From positions 868,001 through 932,000 of the forward strand of contig OZ237751.1 of assembly GCA_965178125.1 (NCBI GenBank): 64,000 bases of DNA, read 5' to 3'. Source of the DNA: Bilabrum cf. latius. Taxonomy: Eukaryota; Bigyra: Bicosoecida; Bigyra; Bicosoecida. A program made the translations under genes and the position numbers. Position 1 is the first letter of the stretch. Every line of letters begins with the position of its first letter. The notes beneath the pieces were generated by a model. The model was not told the DNA's origin and searched no databases. It saw nothing but the letters and a program-made list of their open reading frames with translations. Below, in pieces: positions 1 through 11,858 of the stretch.

Positions 1-1
1 G

Positions 2-1453
2 CCCAAGCCGGACGCCGCCTGGCTGGCTGCGGGCGGGGCCTCCTGGACCGAGTCGACTAGGCGGGCTGGGGTGGGGCGGCACGGGGGGGACTGGGCCGTG
101 CCTGCTGCGCCGGGAGTATCGGGTCACGGTGAGGTGCCGCGCGGCGCCAGCGGAACCGGCGGGAGGGCGCGGAGCAAGGGCTCAACGGCGGGATCCTCGG
201 AGGGCGGGCCGGGGTCCGTGGGGGACAGCGGCAGCGGGGGGGCGGCGGCGGGGGCGGTGCACCAGCGGGGCGTGTCTGGTACGAGCGCCGCGGGGGATAG
301 CGTGGGCGATGCGCTGGCCGTGGCGGCGCGCGCAGCCGCGTCTCCGGCCTCCCCCGCTGGATCGACGGTTGGCTCGGCATCGGCAACTGGTTCCGAAGGT
401 GGGGATCCGCCCAGGATCGCGGGGACGGACACAGGAAGGGGTGGCGAAAGTGGCACATCCAGGGAACAGCAGCAGCAGGTCGGAAAGGTCCTGTTCGAGC
501 GCCGGGGCAGGGCGGCCACGGCCCCCACGGCAGAGGGCCCGGGACTGAACCGGGACTTGCTGGAGGCGGAGGCCAGGGGGCTGGATACCTCGCTGGCCGA
601 GGCGGTGGGGGTGCACAGGGGCAGCGAGGGGGAGGTCATGGGAGTCACTTCCTTGGGAGTCACTTCTGGAGGCGGTGCTTCTGCCGAGTTTGGGGGCGGG
701 GACGATGAGACGGGCAGCGTTGGTGGCCGGTCCACCCGTGGATCGGTGCGGTCCATCTCGCCGCCCCCCGCTACGGGGGCGAGGGCCAGGGGCGTTGGGG
801 GATCCACCGGTGGATTGGAGCACGCCCACGCGAGCGCCCCTGGCCCGTCCCCCCTGCTGCACGACGGGGGTGTGCCCACCCTCCGCAAGGTCCTCCGCAA
901 GGTGAGCAAGGAGCAGCTGCTGGACGTAGAGCTAAAGTACCCCACCCACCTCGAGAGCAGCATAGGGTCCGGCAAGGCCGTCGGGGCGCGCCCATGGCCC
1001 AGGGCTGCATACCTCGCCCGGGTGCTGGCGGTGCTGCGGACGCACTGTTCCCCGACGCAGCCCGTGTTCCTCAGCTCGTTCGACTGGAAGCTGTGTGCCC
1101 TTGCGGTGGCCGCGCAGAGGGCGGGGGGGCGCAGACGGTTTCCGGTTTTGCTGCTCACGGAGGCGGGCACGGAGGTGGCCCGTGAGCCCGAGGGGCGGTC
1201 GCTGATGGCGGCGTGCGAGTTCGCCAGCGCGTGGGGCCTGCAGGGCGTGGTGACGCACTGCCGGCCGCTGCTGGCCTTCCCGGAGCTGGCTCGATGGATC
1301 CGTGGGCTGGGGCTGCGGCTGGCCTCGTTCGGCAGCCCCAACAACGGGGCGGCGGCGGTGCGAAAGCAGTTCGAGGCCGGCGTGAGCGTGGTGTGCTGCG
1401 ACCACGTGAGGGAGGTGGTGAGGCGGCTGGCGAGGGACGAGAAACGGGAGTGA
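2..1453 (+). CDS. GDE1-type glycerophosphodiesterase, 3' part
   Basis: Cytosolic enzymes of this family hydrolyse glycerophosphocholine to glycerol-3-phosphate and choline. The frame is open from base 2, so the 5' end lies outside the window. About 300 residues of Gly/Ser/Ala-rich, probably disordered sequence come first. The C-terminal half is the second half of a GDPD barrel in family order: a metal/acid segment (LDVELKYP), then VFLSSFDWKLC, FPVLLLTEAGT, WGLQGVVTHCRPLL and a final strand VSVVCCDHVREV, as in GDE1/GPCPD1. The catalytic His pair of the N-terminal GDPD half is not visible here. The disordered block just before LDVELKYP looks like an insertion inside the domain, which is an inference. 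There is no in-frame TAG. The stop is TGA at 1451-1453. Family assignment is firm; exact substrate is inferred. Confidence 0.8.
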   Translation, partial: PKPDAAWLAAGGASWTESTRRAGVGRHGGDWAVPAAPGVSGHGEVPRGASGTGGRARSKGSTAGSSEGGPGSVGDSGSGGAAAGAVHQRGVSGTSAAGDSVGDALAVAARAAASPASPAGSTVGSASATGSEGGDPPRIAGTDTGRGGESGTSREQQQQVGKVLFERRGRAATAPTAEGPGLNRDLLEAEARGLDTSLAEAVGVHRGSEGEVMGVTSLGVTSGGGASAEFGGGDDETGSVGGRSTRGSVRSISPPPATGARARGVGGSTGGLEHAHASAPGPSPLLHDGGVPTLRKVLRKVSKEQLLDVELKYPTHLESSIGSGKAVGARPWPRAAYLARVLAVLRTHCSPTQPVFLSSFDWKLCALAVAAQRAGGRRRFPVLLLTEAGTEVAREPEGRSLMAACEFASAWGLQGVVTHCRPLLAFPELARWIRGLGLRLASFGSPNNGAAAVRKQFEAGVSVVCCDHVREVVRRLARDEKRE

Positions 1454-1645
1454 GCGGCGCGCCGCGTGGGATCTTCCCCGCCCCAGGAGGTGCGATAGAA
1501 TTGGTTGCGCTTCTAGCATTTGCCAACATGCGTTGTATCGCGTGCTTGAAGAAAACGGAGATTTGTTTGAAGGTTTCAGCCGCAAGGTTCCGCTGGCGGC
1601 GCCAGGCACCTGCTCGCGGCGATTGAGGTGAATCCATTCTGCCAA

Positions 1646-4600
1646 ATGCAGGCATGCTCGTAGAACCACGCAACCTATCGATCCGGTACATCGATTGGTC
1701 AGGATGGTTTTGTGACTAGCAGCGAGTTCGAATATGCATCTGTAGGCTTCGAGAACCAGCTCGAACCTCCGATTCCCGCGGTTGCATCTTTGAATTCCAG
1801 CGTGGGGATCTGCAGCGCAGACCTCTTTGAAGACGGAAGCACCTTGCTGGGTGATTCAAATGCATTTCAAGCAATAGTAAGTCGAGCAAGGAGCGGTGCT
1901 GGAGTCCGCGGGTTTGTCGTGTAGCGGCAACCTAGTCTTGCAACGCGAATCGAACGGTACGCGCGCCCCCCTCCTCTCTCTGTCCGGTCACCGCAGAAGC
2001 CTCTAGCAGTGGAAAAGACTGATTCTGGCGATGGTCTTTCCTCCAAGGAGTTGTTTGACTTGGCGGTGCCTTGGCAGCTGCGCAGGAACACCGGCCTCAC
2101 CGCGAACTGGATCGGCCGAGCCCTCTCCACCCGATTCGCCGTCCCAGCCCCTCCCAGGTACGCATGCCCCGGCGCCCGCGGACTTTGTGTGGGAGGAACA
2201 TCGGGTGACGTCGCGATCGCCGTTCCCTCGGGCAGCGCGGGCGGCATGCCCGAGCCGGTCTTCCTCCTCTCGCCGATGGCGGCGAGAGAGCGCCTCGCAC
2301 GGGCCGCAGAGGGCAGGGTGGACGGGTCCGAGCGGATTCGCATGTCCCGCGGGGTCTCTGCCTCGGAAAAGACCCTCCTCCGCAGTGCCGTGCACCGGGA
2401 GATGCTCCGAACCCCGGCCCCGCTGCGCCCGCTCGCGGCCTCTCTGGCGGCCGATTTGCCCCGGTGGGCGAGGCCCTCCTGCGCCGCGTGGACGGGGGAG
2501 GCACCCGGCGAATCCACCCTCCTGGCCGTTGGCACTGCCGGCGGGGTCCTGCTGTGGGCCTTGTCCCCGCTGCGGGGCACCTGGCTGGAGTCCGCAGCTG
2601 CCATGGCCGCTGCCGGACGCAGGCGGCGGCCGCAGGCACCCTCCGGCCTGGATGTGACGAGTATCGCCAGGAGGGGCATCGAGGCAGGGGTGATGGACGA
2701 GGAGCCCGCGGGCAGGAGGGACAGGGTGGCCGCGCTGTCGTGCGATGCACCCTCCTCCTCCTCTTCAACGGGCGGTGGCGCGGGGGGCGTGTCGGGGGGG
2801 TCGGCATCGCCCCAGGGCACTGGAGGGGGGGGGGACGAGGGTTTCTTGGCGACCCGGAGCCCTTGGGACTACCGCCCTCCGGGTGTGACGAGTGAGTCGG
2901 CGGGGCTGGGGGAGAGGGGTGACACGGTTGCCACGGTGGGCCGGCGCTGGTACCAGCAGCGAGTCCCGGTGCACCTGAGGCCCAGGCTGGTGTGCGCCAT
3001 TGGCGGATCTCTTGGCCTGGGTGCTGGTGCTGGTGGCGGCACGCGAGCGGGTGCCATTGGCCGTGATGAGGCAGCCGACTAGTCCGGGGCTCTGGTTCGG
3101 TCGGCCGTCACCGCAGTGGCATGGCTACCACTCCTCCGGGCAGCGGCCGGAAATGGTGGCGGAGGGGATGCTGGTAGCAGTGAGATCGATGGATCGGACT
3201 CGGATGGCAGCTCCAGTCCACCGGCAGGGTCTGGAGGCAGCCAAGTGGAGAACGAACGGAACCCGCTGCTACTGGCGGCGACGAGCGACGGGTGCATCGC
3301 ACTGCTGCGCTGCCGGTGGGACTCGCGTCCTACCAGCAATACAACCAGAAGCGCTAGCGCTAGTGGCGCACCTTCGGCCGAGGCATCTGCCGGCACTGCC
3401 AGCCAGGATGCAGCTGCTGGCGCGGGTACTGGCGGTGAGGCATCCACCAGCATGACCAGCATGGTGCACAGCCAGGTGATTCTCAAGCTGAGGCAGCCGT
3501 CCGGTGGTGTAGCACGGGCCACGGCAGTGCCGCTAGATCGGCTGGAGGAACTGCAATGCAGTGCGCTGCAGGGATGGATCGGAGGCTTGTTGTCGTGGGC
3601 GGCTGGAGGCTCAGTCCAAGGCGGGTCGATCCGTGGATCCGGGGGCCCGATGCGTCTTGTGGCCGCATGCACCGCCTGCTCGTCCAGGGGCTTCTCGATC
3701 CTCCTGGTGGGCCACAGGAGGCTTTCCTCATCGGGAGATGATGCAGACGAGGAGGAGGCGGGAGGTGGAGCGGAGGGGCAGAGCCCGCGCAAGTCGAGTG
3801 CCGGCGGGCTCGGGAGGCGGATGCTGGCGGCGTACAGCGGCACTGCGCTGCACATCTCTGGTTCGTGCTCGGCGGGCGGGGCTCACGCCTGCGTGTGCCT
3901 GTCCCTCCCTGCTGTGACCAGGGGGGCGTGCGTCTCGGCTGACGTTGTTCCCTGGTGGGCTGAGGCGGTGGCGGCGCCGCACGTGGTTGCGCAAGGCCAC
4001 GGCATGTCTGTGCCTGACCGAGCCAGGCTGATGAGCGACTCGATGGGCGTGGGTGGGGGTGTGGGCGGGGTGATGGGGACAGGGATGGGCAGCGGATCAG
4101 GTGCATCGCGTGGTAGTGATGGCGCAGACCTGGGATCGTCACAGGGCATCTCGGTCCGGGCTCCGTCGGTGGTTGCAACCGGTGAGGAGGGCATCATGAG
4201 GCGAGTGCCCATCGTTAGCCTACTGCGCGCGGCTGCGGCCGCGACCGGGATTGGGGAGAAATCCACTCGTCACACCGAAGATGGCATGCATGTGGTGCTG
4301 AACACCGCCACGGAAGAGGTGCTGTCCCGATTCGTCGCGTCCGGGGGAGGCAGGCAAGACGTGCTGTGGCTCGGCAAGTTTAGTGGACAGGGTGCAGGGA
4401 GGCCGGTAGCTGCGGGCTCCAAGGCCCGCTCCTCAGCCCAGATTTCGATGGAAGACGACGATGAAGAAGCGGCGGGAGAACAAGAATATAGAGGCGGAGC
4501 GGTGCGTGGTTCTTCAGAATACGACGCGCTCGCGTCCTGCACGAGGCTGCTGGACGGTCGCCTCGGGGCACCATCCTCCTCCTCCTCCTCGCCTGCACCA

Positions 4601-7420
4601 GGGCCCAGGGAACACATGTCGAGGTCATGGGCATTGCCTTCGCTAGGGGACGCACTGGGCGCGCCCCCACCCGCCCTGACAGGAGCTGCCGCTTCGCCCA
4701 CGGGGCACGTGCTGTGGCGGTGGCAAGTGTACAAGCCCAGCAGCAAGGCGATGAAGACCCACCTCAAGCCAGCGGCGGCCATCCCCACTGTGCCGCTCCC
4801 ACTGGTCCTCTGCAAACGAGAGCACCCTCCCGGGGCGCGGCCCCTCAAGGGCCAGCCCACATCCACCCCCTCCTTCCTCCGACTGGCAGAGATGGGTGGG
4901 TCCGCCGAGGGGGCCATCGGCTGGGGCCCTCTGTCTGCAAGCCTGGTGGCAGGGGCGGGGCTGAGTCTAGGGGCCGCGCTGGGACGGTTCACGAAGGCCA
5001 CCACCGCCGTCGCACCGGAGCACTCGTCACACGCATGGAGCAAAGCAGGAAACTCCCGCTCGTCGTCGGGTCGCTGGCCGCTGCTGCCCCTCTCCGTGCG
5101 GGACGCCGTCCTGCCCCTGAACCACTACGCTGCCTCGGTGGCCAGGGGCATCCTGCCTGACGACGTGGAGGCCGTTGTTCCCCCGCACCTGGACGCGCAG
5201 TACTTTGCTGCGGTGCATCCGGCCTGTCTTGCGGCGGCGGTGGCCATGGGGCCCTGGATGCAGCTAGGGGGTGCCGGGGGCAGCTCCGGTGCAACGGCGA
5301 TGCGAGATGACGGAGACCATGACGAGGATGATGAGGACGATGATGACTCGGAATCAAAACGTCTCGAACCTGCGGAATGGTCCGTGGCTCAGGCGGGCCT
5401 CCACGCAGCCGTGCAGCTGCTGTACCTGTGCCCCGCAGATGCAGGCGACCTCGGGCCAAGCAGACCACCCGAAGTGCAGGAGGCAGAAGATGGGCTAGTG
5501 CCCGCCCCTTCGCACACGTTCTCGCTCATGTGGCAGGCACAGGCGGTGGCAAAGGCCGTGGGGGCGGTGAGCGCGGCTCGGCTGGCATGGGTGACCCGCC
5601 TGCTCGAGGCGTTCGCGGCGCGGTTCGGTTCCGCTAGCTCTCGATCCACCGGTGGATCAGGCAGCGGCACAGACGACGATGCAGGCGACAGTGGTACGCT
5701 GTCCCCTTGCGAGCTAGATCTGTGCGTCCTGCGGTGCGCCGTGCAGCACGCGAGGAGCTACTTGAGTCAAATAGAGGACGGGATCGACGCGGGTGGACTG
5801 GACGGTGCCACCACGGACGGGGACGACTCTAGCGGAGAGAGCGAGGAAGGTGATGGTGATGACGATGGCGATGCTACTGACCTTGGTGAAGACGAGGAAG
5901 ACGAGGAAGATGAGGAAGAGGGCATGTTGGTAGCTAGCAGAAGGCGGGGACAGTCCAAGTCCAGCGGCAAGAGCAAAGGCAAGAGCAAAGGCAAAGGGGC
6001 GACACGCGGGGGCACCTCGCGGGCTCGTGGCACCCAGCCGGCGTACCTGGCGTACGAGAAGGAAGGTGAGCATCGCACTGCGGTGCAGCAGGCCTTCAAT
6101 GACATCGACGCGTTCCACACGCTGCCCAAGCCGAGCGACCTGATGCCGCCAGTGGCGGTGGCCAGGCTCCGGCATGCCGTGGATGCCGCGCTAAGCGCGG
6201 TAGCGGGGTGCTGCGGTGCACTGGTCAAAGCAGCGCTTCGCCGCGTTGCTCGGATTGCTGACGACGATGACACGCGGGTCACGATCCGGGGCCTGCTGAT
6301 CGGCGCCTTGAGCAAGGAGGACGCATGGCGAAGGAGAGAGGTGGACGGGGAGGTGGTGGGCGGGGGCTGGCTGCAGCGCTTGGCCTAGATCCAGGGCGTG
6401 CTCCCCTGCAGCAAGTCCACGGTGGATCGATTCTCGCCGGAAGGACAAGAAGGATAGGGAGGGAGCGAAGCGGGAGCGGGATCAGCCGCTGGCTAGGGCG
6501 GACAGGCGTGGCTTGAGCGCGCTGGCAAGAAGGGCATCACTGGACTCGCGCTGGCATCGTGGACTGCCGCTGCGGCCGCGGCGGCGATGCAGGCGGCTGC
6601 TGCTGCTGCAGGGATGTCGCAGGGTTATCTGGACGGAGCTGCCTCTTCAGCGGTGTCCAAGCCGAGCTCGGGGAGCAGTGGGCATAGTGAGCCTGAGGAA
6701 AGTCCGTTGGGTGATGCTTCGGCCGAGCTGCTAGAGGCGGGCGGTGAGGAGGCCTGGGCAATTGACCGGTCTACTATGGCGGTTGAATTGGCCGGCATGG
6801 TTGCCGCTCTGGACGAGGACGATGCGACGGACTCAGGGGGCGGCGCAGGACAGGGGCGCTCTGCCGCCACTGCAGCCGCTGCTGCTGCCATGGGCATGGA
6901 TAGCGACGAGGATGAGGATGAGGATGCGGACGAGGGCGAGGACAGGGCATCGGGAGGCCTCTCAGACGTGTTCGGCGTCGATCGCGGCGACGGCCTGCTG
7001 ATGCCTCCAGTGTTCCTGGCTCCGAGCGCCAGCGACGGCGAGGCAATCCTGCGCATGCTGGCTGACCCGAACATCCGATCCCCGGAGGCGGATGGCCACG
7101 GGCTGGCAGGCCTGGAGCGGCGGTGCGCCGCTACCATGCTGCCTCTGCCCGAGGGTCGCGTGCTTCGCTGCAGCTGCTGCAGGGCCGACGTCCATGCGGG
7201 GGCTTGGGGCGCAAGCTAGGGGCTGGCAGCAGTGCAAGACCTCGGGCGGGCCGTCGGGGTCAAGTCGCACTCAAAGGCATTGGACTGGGTCGGTGCGGCG
7301 CTGGCATGGCGCGGAGGTGCGACAGATGCAACCCCGAATGTGACGGAGTGCGAGCTGTGTCCAATCTGCAGCGGGGGCATGCTGGTAAGGACTGGGCCTC
7401 AAATTTAGGAAGCTGATTGA
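1646..7420 (+). CDS. TFIIIC90-like (zinc-finger subunit of transcription factor IIIC)
   Basis: join(1646..1876,1997..7420), about 1,884 residues. TFIIIC binds the internal promoters of tRNA and 5S genes for RNA polymerase III. The N-terminal third has WD40-like strands (TLLAVGTAGGVLLWALSP; LLLAATSDGCIALLRC), fitting the family's beta-propeller. The middle is acidic and low-complexity. The C-terminus has GH....RRCAATMLPLPEG, then LRCSCC and a last LCPICSGGML, the order of Cys pairs seen in the TFIIIC zinc finger. In-frame TAG triplets lie at 1661, 3080, 6386, 6455, 6494, 7217 and 7406. Read as stops they would cut the gene into six pieces in one frame; TGA at 7418 closes it. ATG 1646 is the only in-frame start seen near the 5' end. 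7382-7405 could instead be a 24-nt intron. The next gene converges from 7697. Confidence 0.6.
1877..1996 (+). other. Spliceosomal intron in the TFIIIC90-like gene
   Basis: It has donor GTAAGT, a pyrimidine-rich stretch (CCCCCCTCCTCTCTCTGTCC) and acceptor CCGCAG. It is 120 nt in phase 0 and contains one TAG at 1922. Both length and phase keep the frame whether or not it is removed, so the call rests on the splice signals. Confidence 0.7.
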
Positions 7421-7696
7421 CCCAACGGATCCCGGTTAGTGGAGTCGGCCTGTTTACGTCCAATTCAGATGATCCTGGTTCCAATTTGTAACCCGTAATA
7501 TTCAAACGCGACAGATCCAGGGTAAATATTTAAAACAAGGCCAGATAGAGTTGTCCGTGCAGTCAGCCGTCCCAGGCTGGGATCCGAAACAGGGCGGTTT
7601 GTTGCAAAAACAGCAACCAGGTTGCAACTCCAACACCTGATGGAGAGTTGGAGCGCAATACGCTGTGGATCGGATCCCTAGCCCCCCCCCCACACC

Positions 7697-10600
7697 TCAG
7701 AAGTGTTTGAGCTCGCCGGTGTGCATGTCCTAGTGCGACCAGCGCAGTCCCCTCCCATTCTAAGCAATTATACCTGCCATGCCAAGCTCCTCCTCGGTCG
7801 CTTGGTCGCTCACGGCTCCCTTCTACATTGCTTGCACCTCTTTCATGGTTGCCCCGTCGAACAAGTACCCTTCCTGGCCGAAGTCCGCTGGCAGGATGCG
7901 CGGAGGTCCTCTGCTCTTCTTCATGACAGCCTCGCTCCAACCCAGCTGGTCAGCAGCGGGCTGCTCCCACCTCTGCCACGCCCTCGAGTCGACGCAGTCG
8001 CCCGTTCGCTCCGCCCATATGTCAAGGCGAGGCGCGCACGAAAAGTCCGTCGAGAACTACGAGGCTCGCTCCGCCTGCCCTTTGATTCGCTGCATCGCGT
8101 CTTCCTGCGCTGCCAGCGAGGGAACGAGCGCCCTCCCAATCGCCTCGCCCATGAGTGCGACTGCGTGGGATGGAGGGAGGTGGACGGTCCCCGCGCCGCT
8201 ACTGCGCGGCTGCCGCCCTTCGCTCCCCAGCATGCGCTTGGGATGGATGCCCAGGTGCTGCTGGTGACCCACGCCCGCGGCAGCCACCAGACCGGCGAAC
8301 CAACCTGACGTGGTGCCGTGCGGGAAGAGCTCGATCAGCTGGGTACCTCGCCCGCGCATCCAGAACGCCTAGGTGATGTCTGAGCCATGTGCCGCCACGA
8401 CGATGTCGGCAGCGTGGGCCAGGCGCACCATCTGGTCGTGCGTAAACCCGCTCATCGGCGTGAGTCTCACGTCCAGTCGGACGCGCCTGGGGACGGGCAG
8501 AGGGGAGGGCACCGGCTGCTTGGGGGGCTCGCTCGACGGCTGCTGGGACTGCTGCTCGCTGGCCCGGTCCTTGCCATTGCCAGTGCTTTGGGAATAAATG
8601 TGCCGCATAGGGCGGGGCTTGGTCGTGTCCTCGAATCCAACCATGCCGTAACTCGGCAGGTGTGCCACAGTGGAGCGACCCTTCCTACCCCTGCCCGTGC
8701 CCAGCCCCAGCGCCTCCCCGACCCAGTCGCCCACCCGCTTCGTGGATCGGTGCACAGATGCCGCTGCCCTGCCGTCGTCCCCCCTCGTGCCCTACACCCC
8801 CCACGGCTCGGCTGTGGGCAGGTTGTGCCTCTGCAGCTTCTCTCCCAGCACGGCCTGCAGAGAGGCGAGCAGTCCGCTCTGCCCGCTCTGCTTGTCCGTT
8901 GAGTAGCACCACAGCACCCTCAGGATCCGGTCAGCCGGGTCCTTGTCCCCCGCTGCCGCCAGCCTCTTCTTCCTCGTCTCCTTGATCTTCTTTGACTCAA
9001 ACGACTGCGGTTCGTTCTCGTCCTCCCAAGTCTGCAGCCTCGCCGCATTGGCGGACTTTGCCGCCGCTGCCAGCTTGGGCCCCGACTGCTCCCACTTGGA
9101 AGCGGCCTGCCTCAGTCTCTGGTCCGCCACGGTGGGCACGGCCGCCCTCCCTGCGTGAGGCACCCACAGCCAGGGCATCGATCGGAGCAGCTGCTCCTTC
9201 CCGTGCACCAGCAGAGGCACCTTGCCAGCCCCAATGAGGTGGGCCCAGGAGGTGCCCCCTTCCAGCACTAGATCGGACCACGGGGCCACACCCGCTGCGT
9301 CCCACGCCCGCTGGCGGGCCGTCGCCGCGGTGCGCGCGCGAATGTCCAGAGGAGTGTATGGGACGGGTGTCGACGGAGGCATGCCGTACACCACGGTGGA
9401 CACGCATAGAGTGCCTGGGCCCAGCCTGGGCCGAGCCCCTGCCGCGGCCGCCTGCAGGCAGCTCATCTGATCAAGGCCTGCTGACACGCCAATGTGCTTG
9501 CCCGACCACACCTAGCTTGGGGCAGGGGCGGTTGATGCTGCCGCATTTGTGGTGGTGGCCAATGTGGCGCCTCCGGTCCATGCAGACGCTAGCTGTGGGC
9601 TGCCAGGCAGCCCCGGCAGCCACGGTCCCCTCCTCTGGCCCACCCAACCCGCCTCCGCCTCCCCCGCGCCCACCAGCACCGTGTCGTGCTCCCCAAATCC
9701 ATCTGCAGGCCACAGTCCCTGCCTCCTTCCCCCTGCTCTCAGGTCCCTGAGAGGGCCCTAGCCCTCCACCAGCTGAACCAGGGTAAAGGGGCGCGGGCTG
9801 CCGAGCTCGATCCAGGCGTCGAGCGCGGGCAGGTATCCGTTGACCAGCCAGTGCCGAAGGATCCCCGGCTGGAACGGGCGTGTGACGAGCGCGACACTTC
9901 CTCCTTTGGCCAGTTGGAACTGCTCCTGCGGCCTGGCGCGGCTGTCTGGATTGAGGCCGTGCCTCTGCCTTTGCCGCAGGTACTGCTGGAGCCGTTGGTC
10001 CTCGGTACCCAGGGCCTCTGGGTGTGGCAGTGCCTGCCCTATCTCTGTCTTGCTACCAGCACTGCTGCCGCCCTTAACGCTATTGCTATTGCTACTGCTG
10101 CTGCTGCTGCTGCTGCTGCTGTTTCGGTCATTCCCGTTGCCACCCCCCGGGTCCTACTATCCAACCGCGCCAGATCCCCCGGGGCCCGGGCCCGGCCCCA
10201 CGCTTCTGCCCTGCCCCCCTCCCAATCCTCTTCCTCCTCCTCCTTCCCCTTTCCCTTCCCCTCCCAACCCCGACTCGCCGCCGTCCATCTGACCCAGCTC
10301 GTCCCTCTGACCCAGCTCGTCCCTCTGACCCAGCTCGTCCCTCTGACCCAGCTCGTCCCTCTGACCCAGCTCGTCCCTCTGACCCAGCTCGTCCCTCTGA
10401 CCCAGCTCCAGCTCTATGAGGTCCTCCACCCCTTGTTCCCTGGTCCTCTGTTCCATCGCGACGGGTGCACTAGCACTCCGAAGCTCCTGGGGAAGCGCCT
10501 GCGCATCCACCCGCAGGGGGAGGCGGCTCCTCCACGCGTACCACCCCGAGGACGAGGACGCGCGCATGTTGCCGACCGCCCCCACCGCACCGAACTCCGG

Positions 10601-11524
10601 CACGAGGCCTTGTTCGTAGGAGGCGTGTGACGACTTTAGCCACTCCTGGTGCTCCCCCTGAGCCGCGGTGCTACCATGCAGTGCAGTTGTGTCGGCTGGC
10701 GCCGCGTGGATGGGGCCGGGCAGCTGCTGCTCGGTGTTCACGGTGCCCTGCTCATCTGTGATGACGGCGCGGCCGAACACGCACAAGCGGGTGGTGTCTG
10801 CCCAACCCGGGGCATCTTTGGCGTGCCTTTCACCCGGCTGGGCGAGCTGAGCGTGCGTCGGGACCTACGCGAACCCCGGTAGCAGCGACGGTCGACCGAA
10901 CGTTCGCTCTGCCCAGGAATCGGCACAGACCGGCCGCCCGTGAATCGCCTGCAGCCCGGTTCCCCTGATTATGTCCTCCCCAATCTGGCGCAAAGTGGCC
11001 AGATGCATCCCTGGCCGGCGCCCGGTGACCGTGTCTGGCCCAGGCGGGGCGGGCTCTCCCGGGTCGGGGAGAAGCAGCGCCGGCACCGGCGACAGGCTGT
11101 GCATTCGCCAGCCTGGAATCATCTCGATCGCGTAGACGACGCAAGCCAGACAGAATAAAAACGCACAGAGAGCCAGGATTGCTGAGGGCAGCGAGGGCCA
11201 CGAATCGAGGCGCTAAAGGCAAAGCCGGCTGGTGCAAGCCCATGGTGCTTTCCAAAACTAGCGACACGGCGCCCCACTGCACGCGTGTCGAGCCCAAGCG
11301 TATAAATCAAATGAGTGCCTATGACCTAATTTTGCGATGGTGCGAATTGAGGTTGACGAGCCGTTTGGCTGATCTTGGCCGAGGCCAGCTGTTGAAATCG
11401 ATGCCGGCGCGCGCAGCTGCGGATCTGCATACCGCCCATTAGAGCCTACTTCAGTAGCATGATTGACTAAATCACTATCTGCGTTATCCCTAACTCGCCG
11501 TCTGCGGTGATCTTGCCCGTTCAT
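7697..11524 (-). CDS. GT61/DUF563-like type II Golgi glycosyltransferase
   Basis: Up to 1,275 residues. A hydrophobic segment (AILALCAFLFCLACVVYAI, encoded near 11,180-11,125) fits a type II signal anchor, so the catalytic part would face the Golgi lumen. RLCVFGRAVITDEQ resembles the early strand of GT61 proteins. The core motif reads DIVVAAHGSDIT-TAG-AFWMRG...ELFPHG, matching the family consensus around HGAxLTNxLFM...EIFP, with TAG (8369-8371) where Asn/His/Gln is usual. The frame runs through more TAGs (10865, 10157, 9758, 9512, 8792, 8057 and others) to TGA 7697-7699. A hexapeptide ELGQRD array and a Ser run lie in the stem. The start is uncertain: ATG 11524 puts about 110 residues before the membrane segment, while ATG 11122 would lose it. 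An unseen 5' intron is possible. Acceptor sugar is unknown. Confidence 0.65.
10291..10407. repeat. 18-bp tandem repeat inside the GT61-like gene
   Basis: About seven copies of an 18-bp unit encode ELGQRD on the minus strand. All copies are in frame, so copy-number change would alter stem length without breaking the protein. Confidence 0.9.
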
Positions 11525-11858
11525 GCGAAACTTAGCCTGGGTGAAGGTTTTCTGGAGCCCCCTCTCAAATCAAGCCAGCAGCAGACTGGATGCAGTGTTC
11601 TACCCTTCTATGTATGGCAGCCAAGTTAGCCGGTATTTTTGAACTCCCACACGGCCGTTTGAGTAAGTAAAACTGAGCAGTTTCTCGAGCGAAGCGGCTT
11701 CTTCTCCCCTGGATTATCAGGCAATTCCGGTTTTCGGTTGTCCCGGCAGAGTAGACATAACATCAATTCCTAGTCAAATACCACTCCGATCTGAGAAATA
11801 TATAAATCCACATGGAGACAAAGCTGCGTAGAATCCGCATACACAGTCCCGCACTCGA

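Noticed and set aside
7382-7405. 24-nt intron GTAAGG...TTTAG at the end of the TFIIIC90-like gene
   Set aside because: Reading the TAG as Gln gives the same stop in the same frame, and there is no independent evidence for such a short intron here.
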